From positions 1-6,931 of the forward strand of contig CAZTZX010000095.1 in NCBI GenBank assembly GCA_964618175.1: a stretch of DNA of 6,931 bases, read 5' to 3'. The DNA comes from DTU018 sp964618175. Lineage in GTDB: Bacteria > Bacillota > Syntrophomonadia > Syntrophomonadales > Syntrophomonadaceae. A program made the position numbers and the translations under genes. Positions 1 through 6,326 of the stretch are shown one piece after another. The notes under the pieces are model-generated. The model did no database searches and was not told the DNA's origin. It was given only the letters and a program-made list of their open reading frames with translations. Each line of letters opens with the position of its first letter. Positions within the stretch are counted from its first letter, which is position 1.

Positions 1-26
1 ACGGTCCTGATGGCTCGCTAAAACGC

Positions 27-55
27 GCAAGTCAGGGGACCGTCCCCTGACTTGC
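27..55. repeat. Perfect 29-base palindrome, member of a dispersed intergenic repeat family
   Basis: Bases 27-40 (GCAAGTCAGGGGAC) are the exact reverse complement of bases 42-55, with a single C at 41 between them. No T-run follows on either side, so it is not a standard intrinsic terminator. The same core recurs at 2181-2196, 2389-2404 (inverted) and 3975-3990. Short GC-rich palindromes scattered between genes are typical of REP-like or MITE-derived elements. It could fold in the transcript of a gene to the left or of the reductase leader. Confidence 0.85.
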
Positions 56-121
56 ATTATGTCTTGCATTCATATACATATCATTCATGGACTGGGGAAT
101 ACTTCTATCGACTATTTGAAT

Positions 122-128
122 AAGGAGG
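122..128 (+). promoter_or_regulatory. Ribosome binding site fixing a TTG start
   Basis: AAGGAGG lies 7 bases before TTG at 136-138. This near-perfect site decides the start, since no in-frame ATG or GTG lies close by. No convincing sigma-A promoter was found in bases 56-121. That stretch carries a direct repeat of CTTGCATT (51-58 and 63-70) and otherwise A/T-rich sequence. Confidence 0.85.
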
Positions 129-135
129 TAGAAGT

Positions 136-2076
136 TTGTCTATAGCACACGGCAATAGCAGCCCTTTGTTAAACCCGGTTAATATAGGGAATTTGCAGCT
201 CAAGAATCGCTTGGCGGTGGCCGCCATGGTGACTGTCTACTGTGACCCCGACGGAATGGCTACGGATCGCTTCATTGCCTATCATGAGGCCAGAGCTAAA
301 GGCGGTTGGGGAATGATCATCACCGAAGATTACGCTGTAGATCCAGCCGGCCGTGGTTTTTGGACATCAGGTCTCTGGAAAGACGAGCAAATTGCTAGCC
401 ATAGGGAATTGACCAAAAGGGTCCATCAGCATGGATGTAAAATCGTGGCCCAAATCTATCATTGTGGACGCCAGACTTCACCAGATATAATCGGCGGCCA
501 GCCGGTTTCCGCCTCAGCCATTCCCTGCCCAGCCATGGGATCTATGCCCCGAGCACTAACTATTCCAGAAATTAAAAAAATAGTCAGCCAGTTCGGCGAT
601 ACGGCTTACCGAGCCAAAATGGCAGGTTTTGACGGTGTTGAAGTACACGGTGCTCATGGATATCTCATAGCCCAATTTATGTCTAATTACTCCAATAAAC
701 GCAGCGATGAGTATGGCGGATCTCTGCATAACCGCATGCGGCTGCCTCTGGAAATAATGGCTGACATACGACAAAAGTGCGGCAATGGTTTTCCCGTTAT
801 ATTTCGCATTTCCGCGGACGAATTCGTTCCAGGTGGGAGAAATATAGAGGATACCAAAGCCATGGCTATAATGCTTGAAAAGGCAGGCAATGCCGGAATT
901 GATGCAATTCATGTATCTGCTGGGGTGTATGGCAGCACGGCCGCCATCATTCCGCCGTTGAATGTGCCGCATGGTTGGATAGTAGATTTTGCCGAAGAGG
1001 TCAAAAAAGTGGTCGATATACCGGTAATTACAGTAGGGCGTATAAATGACCCCCATCTGGCCGAAAGCGTAATTATTTCCGGGAAAGCGGACATAGTAGC
1101 CATGGGGCGAGGTTCTCTGGCCGATCCTGATTTGCCGAATAAGTTTGCCTCCGGCAACTGTGAGGATATTTGTCACTGCATTGGTTGTCAGCAGGGTTGC
1201 CTGCAGGTACTGTTTCGTAATGAACCCATTCGCTGTCTGGTCAACCCGACTTGTGGTTTTGAGTACCTCAATGAACAACGTAAGGCCGAAAAGCCCAAAC
1301 GAGTTGTGGTGGTGGGCGGAGGTCCGGCAGGAATGGAAGCCGCCATTGCTGCTGCCAGATCCGGCCATAAGGTTAGCCTTTATGAAAAGGAAGAGTACCT
1401 GGGAGGAGAATTCGCTTTAGCTCCCGTTCCGCCCTCCAAAGGTGATATGGCCCTTTTACTGGCTTGGGAACAAAGGCAATTACAAAAAAATGAGATCGAC
1501 GTTCATCTGGGGACTGAATTCACCCCCGAAATGGCTGACAAAATTGCCGCCGATACAATTATTCTGGCTACTGGAGCCATACCTTCCTTACCTTCCATTC
1601 CTGGCATAGATCAGCCCCATGTGCTATTAGCTCGGGAGGTGCTGTGGGGGAGGGCAACCACAGGCAATGAAGTAGTAGTTTTGGGTGGTGGACTAATAGG
1701 CGCTGAAACCGCTGCCTATTGCACTATGCAAGGAGTAAACGTAGGAATTGTCGAACAGCTTTCCGCTATTGCCATGGAGGAGGATGTTACCCGGCGCGAA
1801 TTCTTGCTGAAGCTTCTGGATGATAAGGAAGTCTTCATCATGACCGAAACCCATGTTGTCGAAATCAAAGAAGACTGCGTTGTCTTGGAGACCGAGGGTG
1901 AGGTTTTCGAATACCCGGCTGATACGGTGATAATAGCTATGGGTATGGAGTCTTACAACCCCCTGCAACAAGCTTTGACCGGCACGGCAAAAATCACCGT
2001 TGTAGGAGATGCCGTCGAACCTCGCAATGCTCTGGAGGCCACTCGGGAAGGTTTTCTAGCAGGAGTGAATGCTTGA
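136..2076 (+). CDS. Old Yellow Enzyme-type 4Fe-4S flavoprotein reductase (2-enoate / 2,4-dienoyl-CoA reductase family)
   Basis: A 646-residue cytoplasmic flavoenzyme. Family members pass electrons from NAD(P)H via FAD and a 4Fe-4S cluster to FMN, which reduces an activated C=C bond. Residues about 8-340 are the FMN TIM barrel (YHCGRQ at 108-113, HGAHGYL at 171-177 with the likely proton-donating Tyr176, GRGSLADPDLP at 324-334). Cys348, Cys351, Cys355 and Cys367 form the Fe-S motif with the spacing of E. coli FadH. Two Rossmann motifs follow (GGGPAG 394-399, GGGLIG 517-522), then a flavin-binding GD at 624-625. Length is close to the roughly 670 usual for the family. The residue aligned by eye with FadH His252 is Ser267, so it is probably not a strict FadH; bile-acid or cinnamate-type enoate reductases are alternatives. 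It starts at TTG behind AAGGAGG and ends before its own terminator. The substrate is unknown. Confidence 0.93.
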   Translation: MSIAHGNSSPLLNPVNIGNLQLKNRLAVAAMVTVYCDPDGMATDRFIAYHEARAKGGWGMIITEDYAVDPAGRGFWTSGLWKDEQIASHRELTKRVHQHGCKIVAQIYHCGRQTSPDIIGGQPVSASAIPCPAMGSMPRALTIPEIKKIVSQFGDTAYRAKMAGFDGVEVHGAHGYLIAQFMSNYSNKRSDEYGGSLHNRMRLPLEIMADIRQKCGNGFPVIFRISADEFVPGGRNIEDTKAMAIMLEKAGNAGIDAIHVSAGVYGSTAAIIPPLNVPHGWIVDFAEEVKKVVDIPVITVGRINDPHLAESVIISGKADIVAMGRGSLADPDLPNKFASGNCEDICHCIGCQQGCLQVLFRNEPIRCLVNPTCGFEYLNEQRKAEKPKRVVVVGGGPAGMEAAIAAARSGHKVSLYEKEEYLGGEFALAPVPPSKGDMALLLAWEQRQLQKNEIDVHLGTEFTPEMADKIAADTIILATGAIPSLPSIPGIDQPHVLLAREVLWGRATTGNEVVVLGGGLIGAETAAYCTMQGVNVGIVEQLSAIAMEEDVTRREFLLKLLDDKEVFIMTETHVVEIKEDCVVLETEGEVFEYPADTVIIAMGMESYNPLQQALTGTAKITVVGDAVEPRNALEATREGFLAGVNA

Positions 2077-2130
2077 TCCGATTAGGGGTTAAAGCTTTTC
2101 CGTCGCTTGTCCCGTTAATTAACAACTGTG

Positions 2131-2170
2131 AAAGTATAGCCCCCTGGTGGAAGGAGGCTATACTTTTATT
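2131..2170 (+). terminator. Intrinsic terminator of the reductase gene
   Basis: An 11-bp perfect stem (AAAGTATAGCC at 2131-2141 with GGCTATACTTT at 2156-2166) has a 14-base loop that may add two C-G pairs. It is followed by TTTTATTTT. It lies 55 bases after the reductase stop. On the minus strand no comparable T-run follows, so it probably works in the plus direction only. Confidence 0.85.
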
Positions 2171-2178
2171 TTGGTATC

Positions 2179-2406
2179 ACGCAAGTTTAGGGATCGTCTC
2201 AGACCACTAAAAAGTTTCGGTCATTCTGAGACGAAGTCGAAGAATCTTTACTGGTACCAGAGGAAAATATCCTGCTGTCGTTCCTCCCTCAGGATAACAT
2301 TTTAAAAAAATCTTCACGGCTGATACACCTTCGGGGCATACCCATAGGGCACAGGCAGTCAAAACAGCACCTTTTCAGCAGTCTCGGATCGTCCCCGGAC
2401 TTGCGC
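2179..2406. mobile_element. MITE-like 228-bp non-coding insertion with terminal inverted repeats and target-site duplication
   Basis: The left end (2179-2204) and the reverse complement of the right end (2381-2406) match at 17 of 26 positions by my count, including GCAAGT and GGGA near the tips. GTATC occurs directly outside both ends (2174-2178 and 2407-2411), as expected of a 5-bp target duplication. No open reading frame of note lies inside, so it would need a transposase in trans. Most of the 343-base space between the reductase and the amidase is this element. No separate terminator for the minus-strand amidase was found, so the element may supply the 3' end of that transcript. The transposase family is unknown. 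Confidence 0.6.
2195..2302. repeat. Internal inverted-repeat structure within the 228-bp element
   Basis: CGTCTCAGA (2195-2203) pairs perfectly with TCTGAGACG (2225-2233). Further in, CATTCTGAG (2222-2230) is loosely mirrored by CTCAGGATAA (2289-2298). The CATTCTGAG..CGAAG..GAAGAATCT wording resembles a dispersed repeat seen in many bacterial genomes. Its function is unknown; it may be an older repeat nested in the element. Confidence 0.55.
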
Positions 2407-2419
2407 GTATCTTCTTACC

Positions 2420-3862
2420 TTAATCACTCATTATGGCAGAACGTTTATACCCGCGGAATTTCTGCTCCAAAATCGCACCTAGTTTAAAAATAGCATCTTC
2501 ATTACCTACTCGGCTGATTATCTGCAAGCCGATAGGAAGCCCCGCTTGGTTCTGGGATACTGGCACGATCAGGGAGGGCAGGCCCCAGGTATTAACATAG
2601 GCCACAAAGGGCAGGTATTTCCTAAAGGAGAAAGTCAAAGAAAAGAGCTCTTTCATCACCTGTCCATGGGGAGGAGCCGGGGTATGATAAACCGGTAGGA
2701 TCAGCAGACGACGATCCAAGTAGTCAGCGATACGCTTATCGCCTTCTTCCAGCAGTTGCTCGGTTTGGAGCAATGTCTTTTGGCTGGGCTTGGTCATATT
2801 GGCGGTAAACAGCACCCAGCTAAAATAGGCATGCAAGTCGGAGGACTTAAAGAGTTTTTCTTTTAAATATTCCCTCCCAGGATTGACCGGCCGACTGTTA
2901 AAGGCGATACGTCCGTATTCATAGGCCCCGTTTATTCCCATAATGCGCTGCCACAGAATCGTGGCCTGTTGATAATAAGGGGGCTCTTCATCTACTACGG
3001 GAAAATCCTCCTGCATCCGGGAACGCACTGCTTCCAGAGCTAGGCGAGTATCTTGGTCGATAGGGTAGCGCAGGGTTTTTTCCGGGATAACCAGAGTAAA
3101 GTCCTGCAAAGGACGTTCTTCTGGGGGAGAGAAAGCAACTATTTCATTGATAAGGCGGGTGTCTCGTACCGATTTAGCTAGGGCACCGATACCCAGCATA
3201 CGATCCTGTAAATCTATGCCTACGTGAGGATAGGACCCCTGGTCTGAAATCTGGCTATTACCGCTGCGGAAGCCCACCACTCCGTTAAAGTGACTGGGGA
3301 AACGTATGGATCCGCCTATATCTGAGCCTAGACCAACTGCAGCACCACCGGCAGCTATTAAAGCTCCTTCGCCACCACTGGAGCCGCCTGTGGTGCGGTT
3401 GACATCCCAGGGATTATTACAGCGCCCATGCAATTTACTGTCGGTTTCCTGGTAAAAGCATAATATAGGGGTATTGGTCTTACCCAGGATGATAGCCCCT
3501 TCTTTTTTGAGACGGGCTACCACTTCCGCATCTGTATCCTGGATCGCATCGCGGCGGTGCACCAGTCCTCCCGTAGTGCGCATGCCGTTGACATCAAAAG
3601 AATCTTTCATGCTAATAGGGACTCCGAAAAGACGGCCGGCAGCATTTCCGGCCTGTAGCTTGCGGTCGGCTTCTTGAGCCTCGTTTTTAGCCTGTTCGAA
3701 ACGCTCTTCAACCAGGCAATTCAGCAGTGGATTGATTCTATGCAGGTGTTCGATGTAGGTTTCAGTAGCTTGCAGTGAAGATATCTCGCGGTTGCGAATC
3801 TTTTCCGCCAGTAAAGTGGCGTCCATTCCTAAGATGGGATCAGTGTTAGCTGAGCTTACCAT
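2420..3862 (-). CDS. Amidase-signature family hydrolase, fatty acid amide hydrolase-like
   Basis: A 480-residue serine hydrolase of the amidase signature family, which cleaves carboxamides to acid and amine or ammonia through a Lys-cisSer-Ser triad. Lys86 (GVPISMKDSFD, 80-90), Ser161 (TTGGSSGGEG, 157-166) and Ser185 (DIGGSIRFPS, 181-190) are all present. The intervals of 75 and 24 residues equal those of mammalian FAAH (142, 217, 241, recalled), and the GGSSGGEGALI wording is FAAH-like rather than GatA-like. Unlike FAAH it has no N-terminal membrane helix and no signal peptide, so it should be cytosolic. No gatB or gatC lies beside it, which argues against tRNA-dependent amidotransferase. ATG 3862 has a good ribosome site 5 bases upstream; Met13 is a weaker alternative. 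It lies downstream of the acyl-CoA synthetase on the same strand but beyond a terminator, with its own promoter. The substrate is inferred only. Confidence 0.92.
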   Translation of the reverse strand: MVSSANTDPILGMDATLLAEKIRNREISSLQATETYIEHLHRINPLLNCLVEERFEQAKNEAQEADRKLQAGNAAGRLFGVPISMKDSFDVNGMRTTGGLVHRRDAIQDTDAEVVARLKKEGAIILGKTNTPILCFYQETDSKLHGRCNNPWDVNRTTGGSSGGEGALIAAGGAAVGLGSDIGGSIRFPSHFNGVVGFRSGNSQISDQGSYPHVGIDLQDRMLGIGALAKSVRDTRLINEIVAFSPPEERPLQDFTLVIPEKTLRYPIDQDTRLALEAVRSRMQEDFPVVDEEPPYYQQATILWQRIMGINGAYEYGRIAFNSRPVNPGREYLKEKLFKSSDLHAYFSWVLFTANMTKPSQKTLLQTEQLLEEGDKRIADYLDRRLLILPVYHTPAPPHGQVMKELFSLTFSFRKYLPFVAYVNTWGLPSLIVPVSQNQAGLPIGLQIISRVGNEDAIFKLGAILEQKFRGYKRSAIMSD

Positions 3863-3867
3863 AGCAG

Positions 3868-3877
3868 CCTCCCCTTT
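3868..3877 (-). promoter_or_regulatory. Ribosome binding site of the amidase gene
   Basis: Minus-strand AAAGGGGAGG ends 5 bases before the ATG at 3862-3860, supporting that start over the internal Met13. Confidence 0.75.
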
Positions 3878-3925
3878 CCAAAACCAACGCCTGAAAACAA
3901 AAGCTCATTTTCCAACTCTAAAGCC

Positions 3926-3954
3926 ATTATGGCCAATATTTACGAATATGTAAA
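3926..3954 (-). promoter_or_regulatory. Sigma-A promoter of the amidase gene
   Basis: Read on the minus strand: -35 TTTACA (3954-3949, 5 of 6 to consensus), a 17-base spacer, and -10 CATAAT (3931-3926, 5 of 6). Transcription would begin near 3919, giving a leader of about 55 bases before ATG 3862. Confidence 0.7.
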
Positions 3955-3955
3955 T
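3938..3955. promoter_or_regulatory. Dyad over the amidase -35 box, possible operator
   Basis: ATTTAC (3938-3943) and GTAAAT (3950-3955) are perfect inverted arms around a 6-base spacer, GAATAT. The dyad covers the whole -35 hexamer and part of the spacer, where a bound repressor would block polymerase. The regulator is unknown. Confidence 0.45.
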
Positions 3956-3974
3956 TCTACCAACAAAGGGCTGT

Positions 3975-3990
3975 GCAAGTCTAGGGACGA
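3975..3990 (+). repeat. Solitary copy of the GCAAGTC..GGGAC repeat core
   Basis: GCAAGTCTAGGGACGA matches the reverse complement of 2389-2404 at 14 of 16 positions. No inverted partner lies nearby, so this is a half-element or remnant. It abuts and overlaps by one base the A-run that forms the U-tract of the neighbouring terminator. Confidence 0.55.
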
Positions 3991-4020
3991 AAAAGGCCGC
4001 TCCTTAAATAAGGAACGGCC
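3988..4020 (-). terminator. Intrinsic terminator of the acyl-CoA synthetase gene
   Basis: Minus-strand hairpin: arms GGCCG-TCCTT at 3995-4005 and AAGGA-CGGCC at 4010-4020, each with one unpaired base between the two 5-bp blocks, and a 4-base loop. Five Ts follow on the minus strand (A-run 3990-3994). It lies 20 bases after the synthetase stop and separates that gene from the amidase. Confidence 0.9.
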
Positions 4021-4040
4021 GCAGCTAAACAGTTGTATTG

Positions 4041-5741
4041 CTATTTCTGGTACAGGGTCTCGATCCGATTATTATAGTTTTTCAGGATAACACGTTTCTT
4101 GGTCTTTAGAGTGGGGGTCAATTCATCAGCTTCTTCGGTGAAGCGGTTGGGCAGAATGGTATAACGCCTGATCGCTTCAAATCCTTCAAGCTGTTTATTC
4201 ACCTCTTGGACAACCAGCTCGATTTGCTCTTTTAGAAGCGGCTGATTGATAAAATCTTCCCCGACTTCTGTACACAAAGCCGCACCACCGATTTCCACGT
4301 ATTTCAGTTTACTCTTATCATAGGTGATGCCATTGCGGTCAAATAATTCGATATAGTGAAGGAAATTTGGTACCAGCAGGGCGGTGATATAATTGCGTTC
4401 ATCACCGATTACAAAGACCTGATCCACTTCAACTGAGGTAGCAAAGAAGCTTTCAATTTTATAGGGTGCTACATTTTTACCGGTCGCCAGGCAGATAATA
4501 GCCTTCTTGCGATCTACAATACGGTAATAGCCGTCATTGTCCTTGACCACTAAGTCGCCGGTCTTAAACCAGCCGTCTTCGGTAAAAGCTTCTTGGGTAT
4601 CTTCCGGCTTATTAAGGTATCCGGCAAATGTTCCAGCTCCCCGTACTTCCAATTCGCCATCTTCGGCAACCCGGCACTCGCTACCATTAGCCTGAGGCCC
4701 GATAGAGCCAGGTTTGCAAGCCCGCATGGGGTTATAGGTAACGGCACTGGTAGTCTCGGTAGACCCATAGCCTTCAATAACNNNNNNNNNNNNNNNNNNN
4801 NNNNNNNNNNNNNNNNNNNNNNNNNNNNNNNNNNNNNNNNNNNNNNNNNNNNNNNNNNNNNNNNNNNNNNNNNNNNNNNNNCGGGGCACACAAGAGAACC
4901 AGGTGGGATTGTATTTCTTCAGGTCATTCATCATAGTCGCAGGACTGTCGGCATAGGCGATGGTAGCCCCCATCCATATAGCCAGCCATTGCGAACATCC
5001 CCGGTCAAAAATATGTGACAAGGGCAGGAAGGAGAGCACGGTATCTTCTTCATTAAGGGGGTGCCCGGCGTTGAGGAAGTAGTAATAAACGCCGTCTACT
5101 CGTGATGCAAAGCACCAGTGGGTAATAATAACGCCTTTGCCCTGACCGGTAGTGCCAGATGTGTAGAGGATAGTTGCCCAATCTTCAAGAGTATTGGCCT
5201 GCCAGCGTTCTTCATATACCGGGTATTTGCTAGCTCGGTTTTGCTTCCCTAACTCCATCAACTGGGTGAGATTGACAACCCTTGGATCAGTAGATTGATA
5301 TTGGAAATCCAAAATTATGATCTTCTCTAGGGTAGGCATGTTTGCCATACCTGCTAGGACTTGATCCAAAATGGCCGCATTGCCAACTATAATGTAGCGG
5401 CATTCTGAGTCATTTACTATATAGGAGACTTCATTTAGTGATAAGGTGGGATAAATGGTGACTACCACTGCACCGCAGTTTACCACGGCAATGTCGGACT
5501 GAGTCCAATAAGGACTGCTGGGAGCCATAATTGCTACTCGCTCACCTTTTTCGAGCCCCAGACTCAGTAGTCCACAAGCCATGTCCTCTACTCTTGCCTG
5601 CAGCTCTTTCCAGGTTAACTGGCCCTGGTTATCTCCATAATATAAATCGGGGTTGAAACGCTGGGCTATACGATCACCGTTTTTGTTAACTGTTCTGGCA
5701 AAGGCCCTGGACATGGTAAGATTCTCCAGATGTTCATACAT
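4041..5741 (-). CDS. Long-chain acyl-CoA synthetase (AMP-forming), interrupted by an assembly gap
   Basis: Activates fatty acids to acyl-CoA with ATP and CoA via an acyl-adenylate; the gateway to beta-oxidation or lipid synthesis. Motifs in order: P-loop YTSGTTGQGKG (193-203), gate region LSFLPLSHIFDR (236-247), then VP at 285-286 before the gap, EGYGSTETT (323-331), GWFKTGD (390-396), DRKKAIICLATGKNVAP (410-426) and a C-terminal LTPTLKTKKR (541-550) with the adenylation lysine. The wording fits the COG1022 long-chain group. Bases 4782-4881 are Ns; the frame is open on both sides. The codon entering the gap is CGN, always Arg, giving the expected VPR. The nominal 566 residues is shorter than usual, so the gap probably hides more than 100 bases. 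The ATG start has AGGCGGTGG 6 bases upstream (5748-5756). Chain-length specificity cannot be read here. Confidence 0.93.
   Translation of the reverse strand: MYEHLENLTMSRAFARTVNKNGDRIAQRFNPDLYYGDNQGQLTWKELQARVEDMACGLLSLGLEKGERVAIMAPSSPYWTQSDIAVVNCGAVVVTIYPTLSLNEVSYIVNDSECRYIIVGNAAILDQVLAGMANMPTLEKIIILDFQYQSTDPRVVNLTQLMELGKQNRASKYPVYEERWQANTLEDWATILYTSGTTGQGKGVIITHWCFASRVDGVYYYFLNAGHPLNEEDTVLSFLPLSHIFDRGCSQWLAIWMGATIAYADSPATMMNDLKKYNPTWFSCVPXXXXXXXXXXXXXXXXXXXXXXXXXXXXXXXXXXVIEGYGSTETTSAVTYNPMRACKPGSIGPQANGSECRVAEDGELEVRGAGTFAGYLNKPEDTQEAFTEDGWFKTGDLVVKDNDGYYRIVDRKKAIICLATGKNVAPYKIESFFATSVEVDQVFVIGDERNYITALLVPNFLHYIELFDRNGITYDKSKLKYVEIGGAALCTEVGEDFINQPLLKEQIELVVQEVNKQLEGFEAIRRYTILPNRFTEEADELTPTLKTKKRVILKNYNNRIETLYQK
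4782..4881. other. Assembly gap, exactly 100 Ns
   Basis: One hundred consecutive Ns is a common placeholder for a gap of unknown length. Both sides encode the correct neighbouring parts of the same enzyme, so the join is probably right, but the true length is not known. If the gene is intact the length must leave remainder 1 when divided by 3. Confidence 0.97.
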
Positions 5742-5783
5742 ATAATTCCACCGCCTATGTTTTTTATTCCGATTCTTTATTCC

Positions 5784-5789
5784 ATTATA
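5784..5789 (-). promoter_or_regulatory. Candidate -10 box of the acyl-CoA synthetase promoter
   Basis: Minus-strand TATAAT is a perfect -10 hexamer about 43 bases before ATG 5741. The best -35 at 17 bases is TTTCTA (5812-5807), only 3 of 6, so the promoter may be weak or activator-dependent. Confidence 0.45.
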
Positions 5790-5792
5790 TAT

Positions 5793-5802
5793 AAAACGTT
5801 TT
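5793..5802. promoter_or_regulatory. AAAACGTTTT palindrome in the synthetase promoter spacer, possible operator
   Basis: A perfect 10-bp palindrome sits between the -10 box and the position expected for the -35. CG-centred palindromes flanked by A/T runs resemble LacI-family operators such as CcpA sites, but the outer TG..CA of a cre site is missing. The regulator is unknown. Confidence 0.3.
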
Positions 5803-5906
5803 GAAATAGAAATATTAACAGGCGAAATATACGAGATATAATTAAGACATTAAGGCGGAATCCAATTTAAGGGCCGTAGAACTCCCTGGTATACAAACCA
5901 GAAGAG

Positions 5907-6326
5907 CTAATCTTGGTTAGCAAAATCATAGCGTTTCTCCCATGTCTTGGAGAAACTGGGAAATAGAATCAAGAGAGCCTGATATGCTACCGCTTGATAT
6001 TCATCATTCAAGGGTGCAAATACCTCCTTGATGGCAACGGGTCGATTGTCGAACAGATGGGCAGCCAGCTTGGTCAAGGCCTGATCTACAGCATCGTTTT
6101 TCATTATTTCCAGTAATGTATCCCAGTTAAAGCGACCGTCAGTATAGTTTATTTCAACTTCGGCTATGCGGCCGTCTCGGTCGTCTATGGTACCAATCGC
6201 TCCCAAAACATAAGCGGTTGCCACCAACGCATCAGTCTTTTCGTCATCCAGCAGATCCAGCAGATGTTGATAATTGGATTTATGATGGCGAGTAATGAAA
6301 TAAACTGGCCTTTTCAGGCTAATCAC
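5907..6326 (-). CDS. Small conserved-looking protein of unknown function
   Basis: I do not recognise it with confidence. It is up to 139 residues, acidic, soluble and without signal peptide or membrane helix. It looks all-helical: HKSNYQHLLDLL (15-26), ALVATAYVLGAIGTI (33-47), WDTLLEIMKNDAVDQALTKLAAHLF (68-92), then EYQAVAYQALLILF (109-122). The pattern of an early H-K-x-N-Y-x-x-L-L helix, an alanine-rich Y-x-L helix and a C-terminal helix faintly recalls the DUF6075 group of small Firmicute proteins; this is a guess from memory. The start is uncertain: the GTG at 6326 overlaps the best ribosome site, and CTG at 6317-6315 is better spaced. No intrinsic terminator is visible between its stop and the synthetase, so some read-through into that gene is possible. 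Confidence 0.7.
   Translation of the reverse strand: MISLKRPVYFITRHHKSNYQHLLDLLDDEKTDALVATAYVLGAIGTIDDRDGRIAEVEINYTDGRFNWDTLLEIMKNDAVDQALTKLAAHLFDNRPVAIKEVFAPLNDEYQAVAYQALLILFPSFSKTWEKRYDFANQD

Noticed and set aside
1..26. End of an upstream plus-strand gene (frame reaching TAA at 19-21)
   Set aside because: Only six codons are visible, which is too few to support a coding call.
87..119. Ten-codon upstream frame ATG..TGA ending just before the reductase ribosome site
   Set aside because: It lacks a Shine-Dalgarno sequence and contains no regulatory-peptide pattern such as a run of one amino acid's codons.
556..1368. Long minus-strand open frame of 270 codons
   Set aside because: It lies antisense to the TIM-barrel and Fe-S region of the reductase, has no ribosome site and no family-like wording; it is a shadow frame.
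27..3990. CRISPR array
   Set aside because: The repeat copies are diverged, in both orientations and separated by whole genes, with no regular spacers.
4550..5018. Open frames crossing the N gap on both strands
   Set aside because: They exist only because Ns do not produce stops, and they overlap the well-supported acyl-CoA synthetase.
5886..5901. CTGGT..ACCAG hairpin after the small unknown gene as a terminator
   Set aside because: The stem has only 5 bp and no T-run follows on the minus strand.
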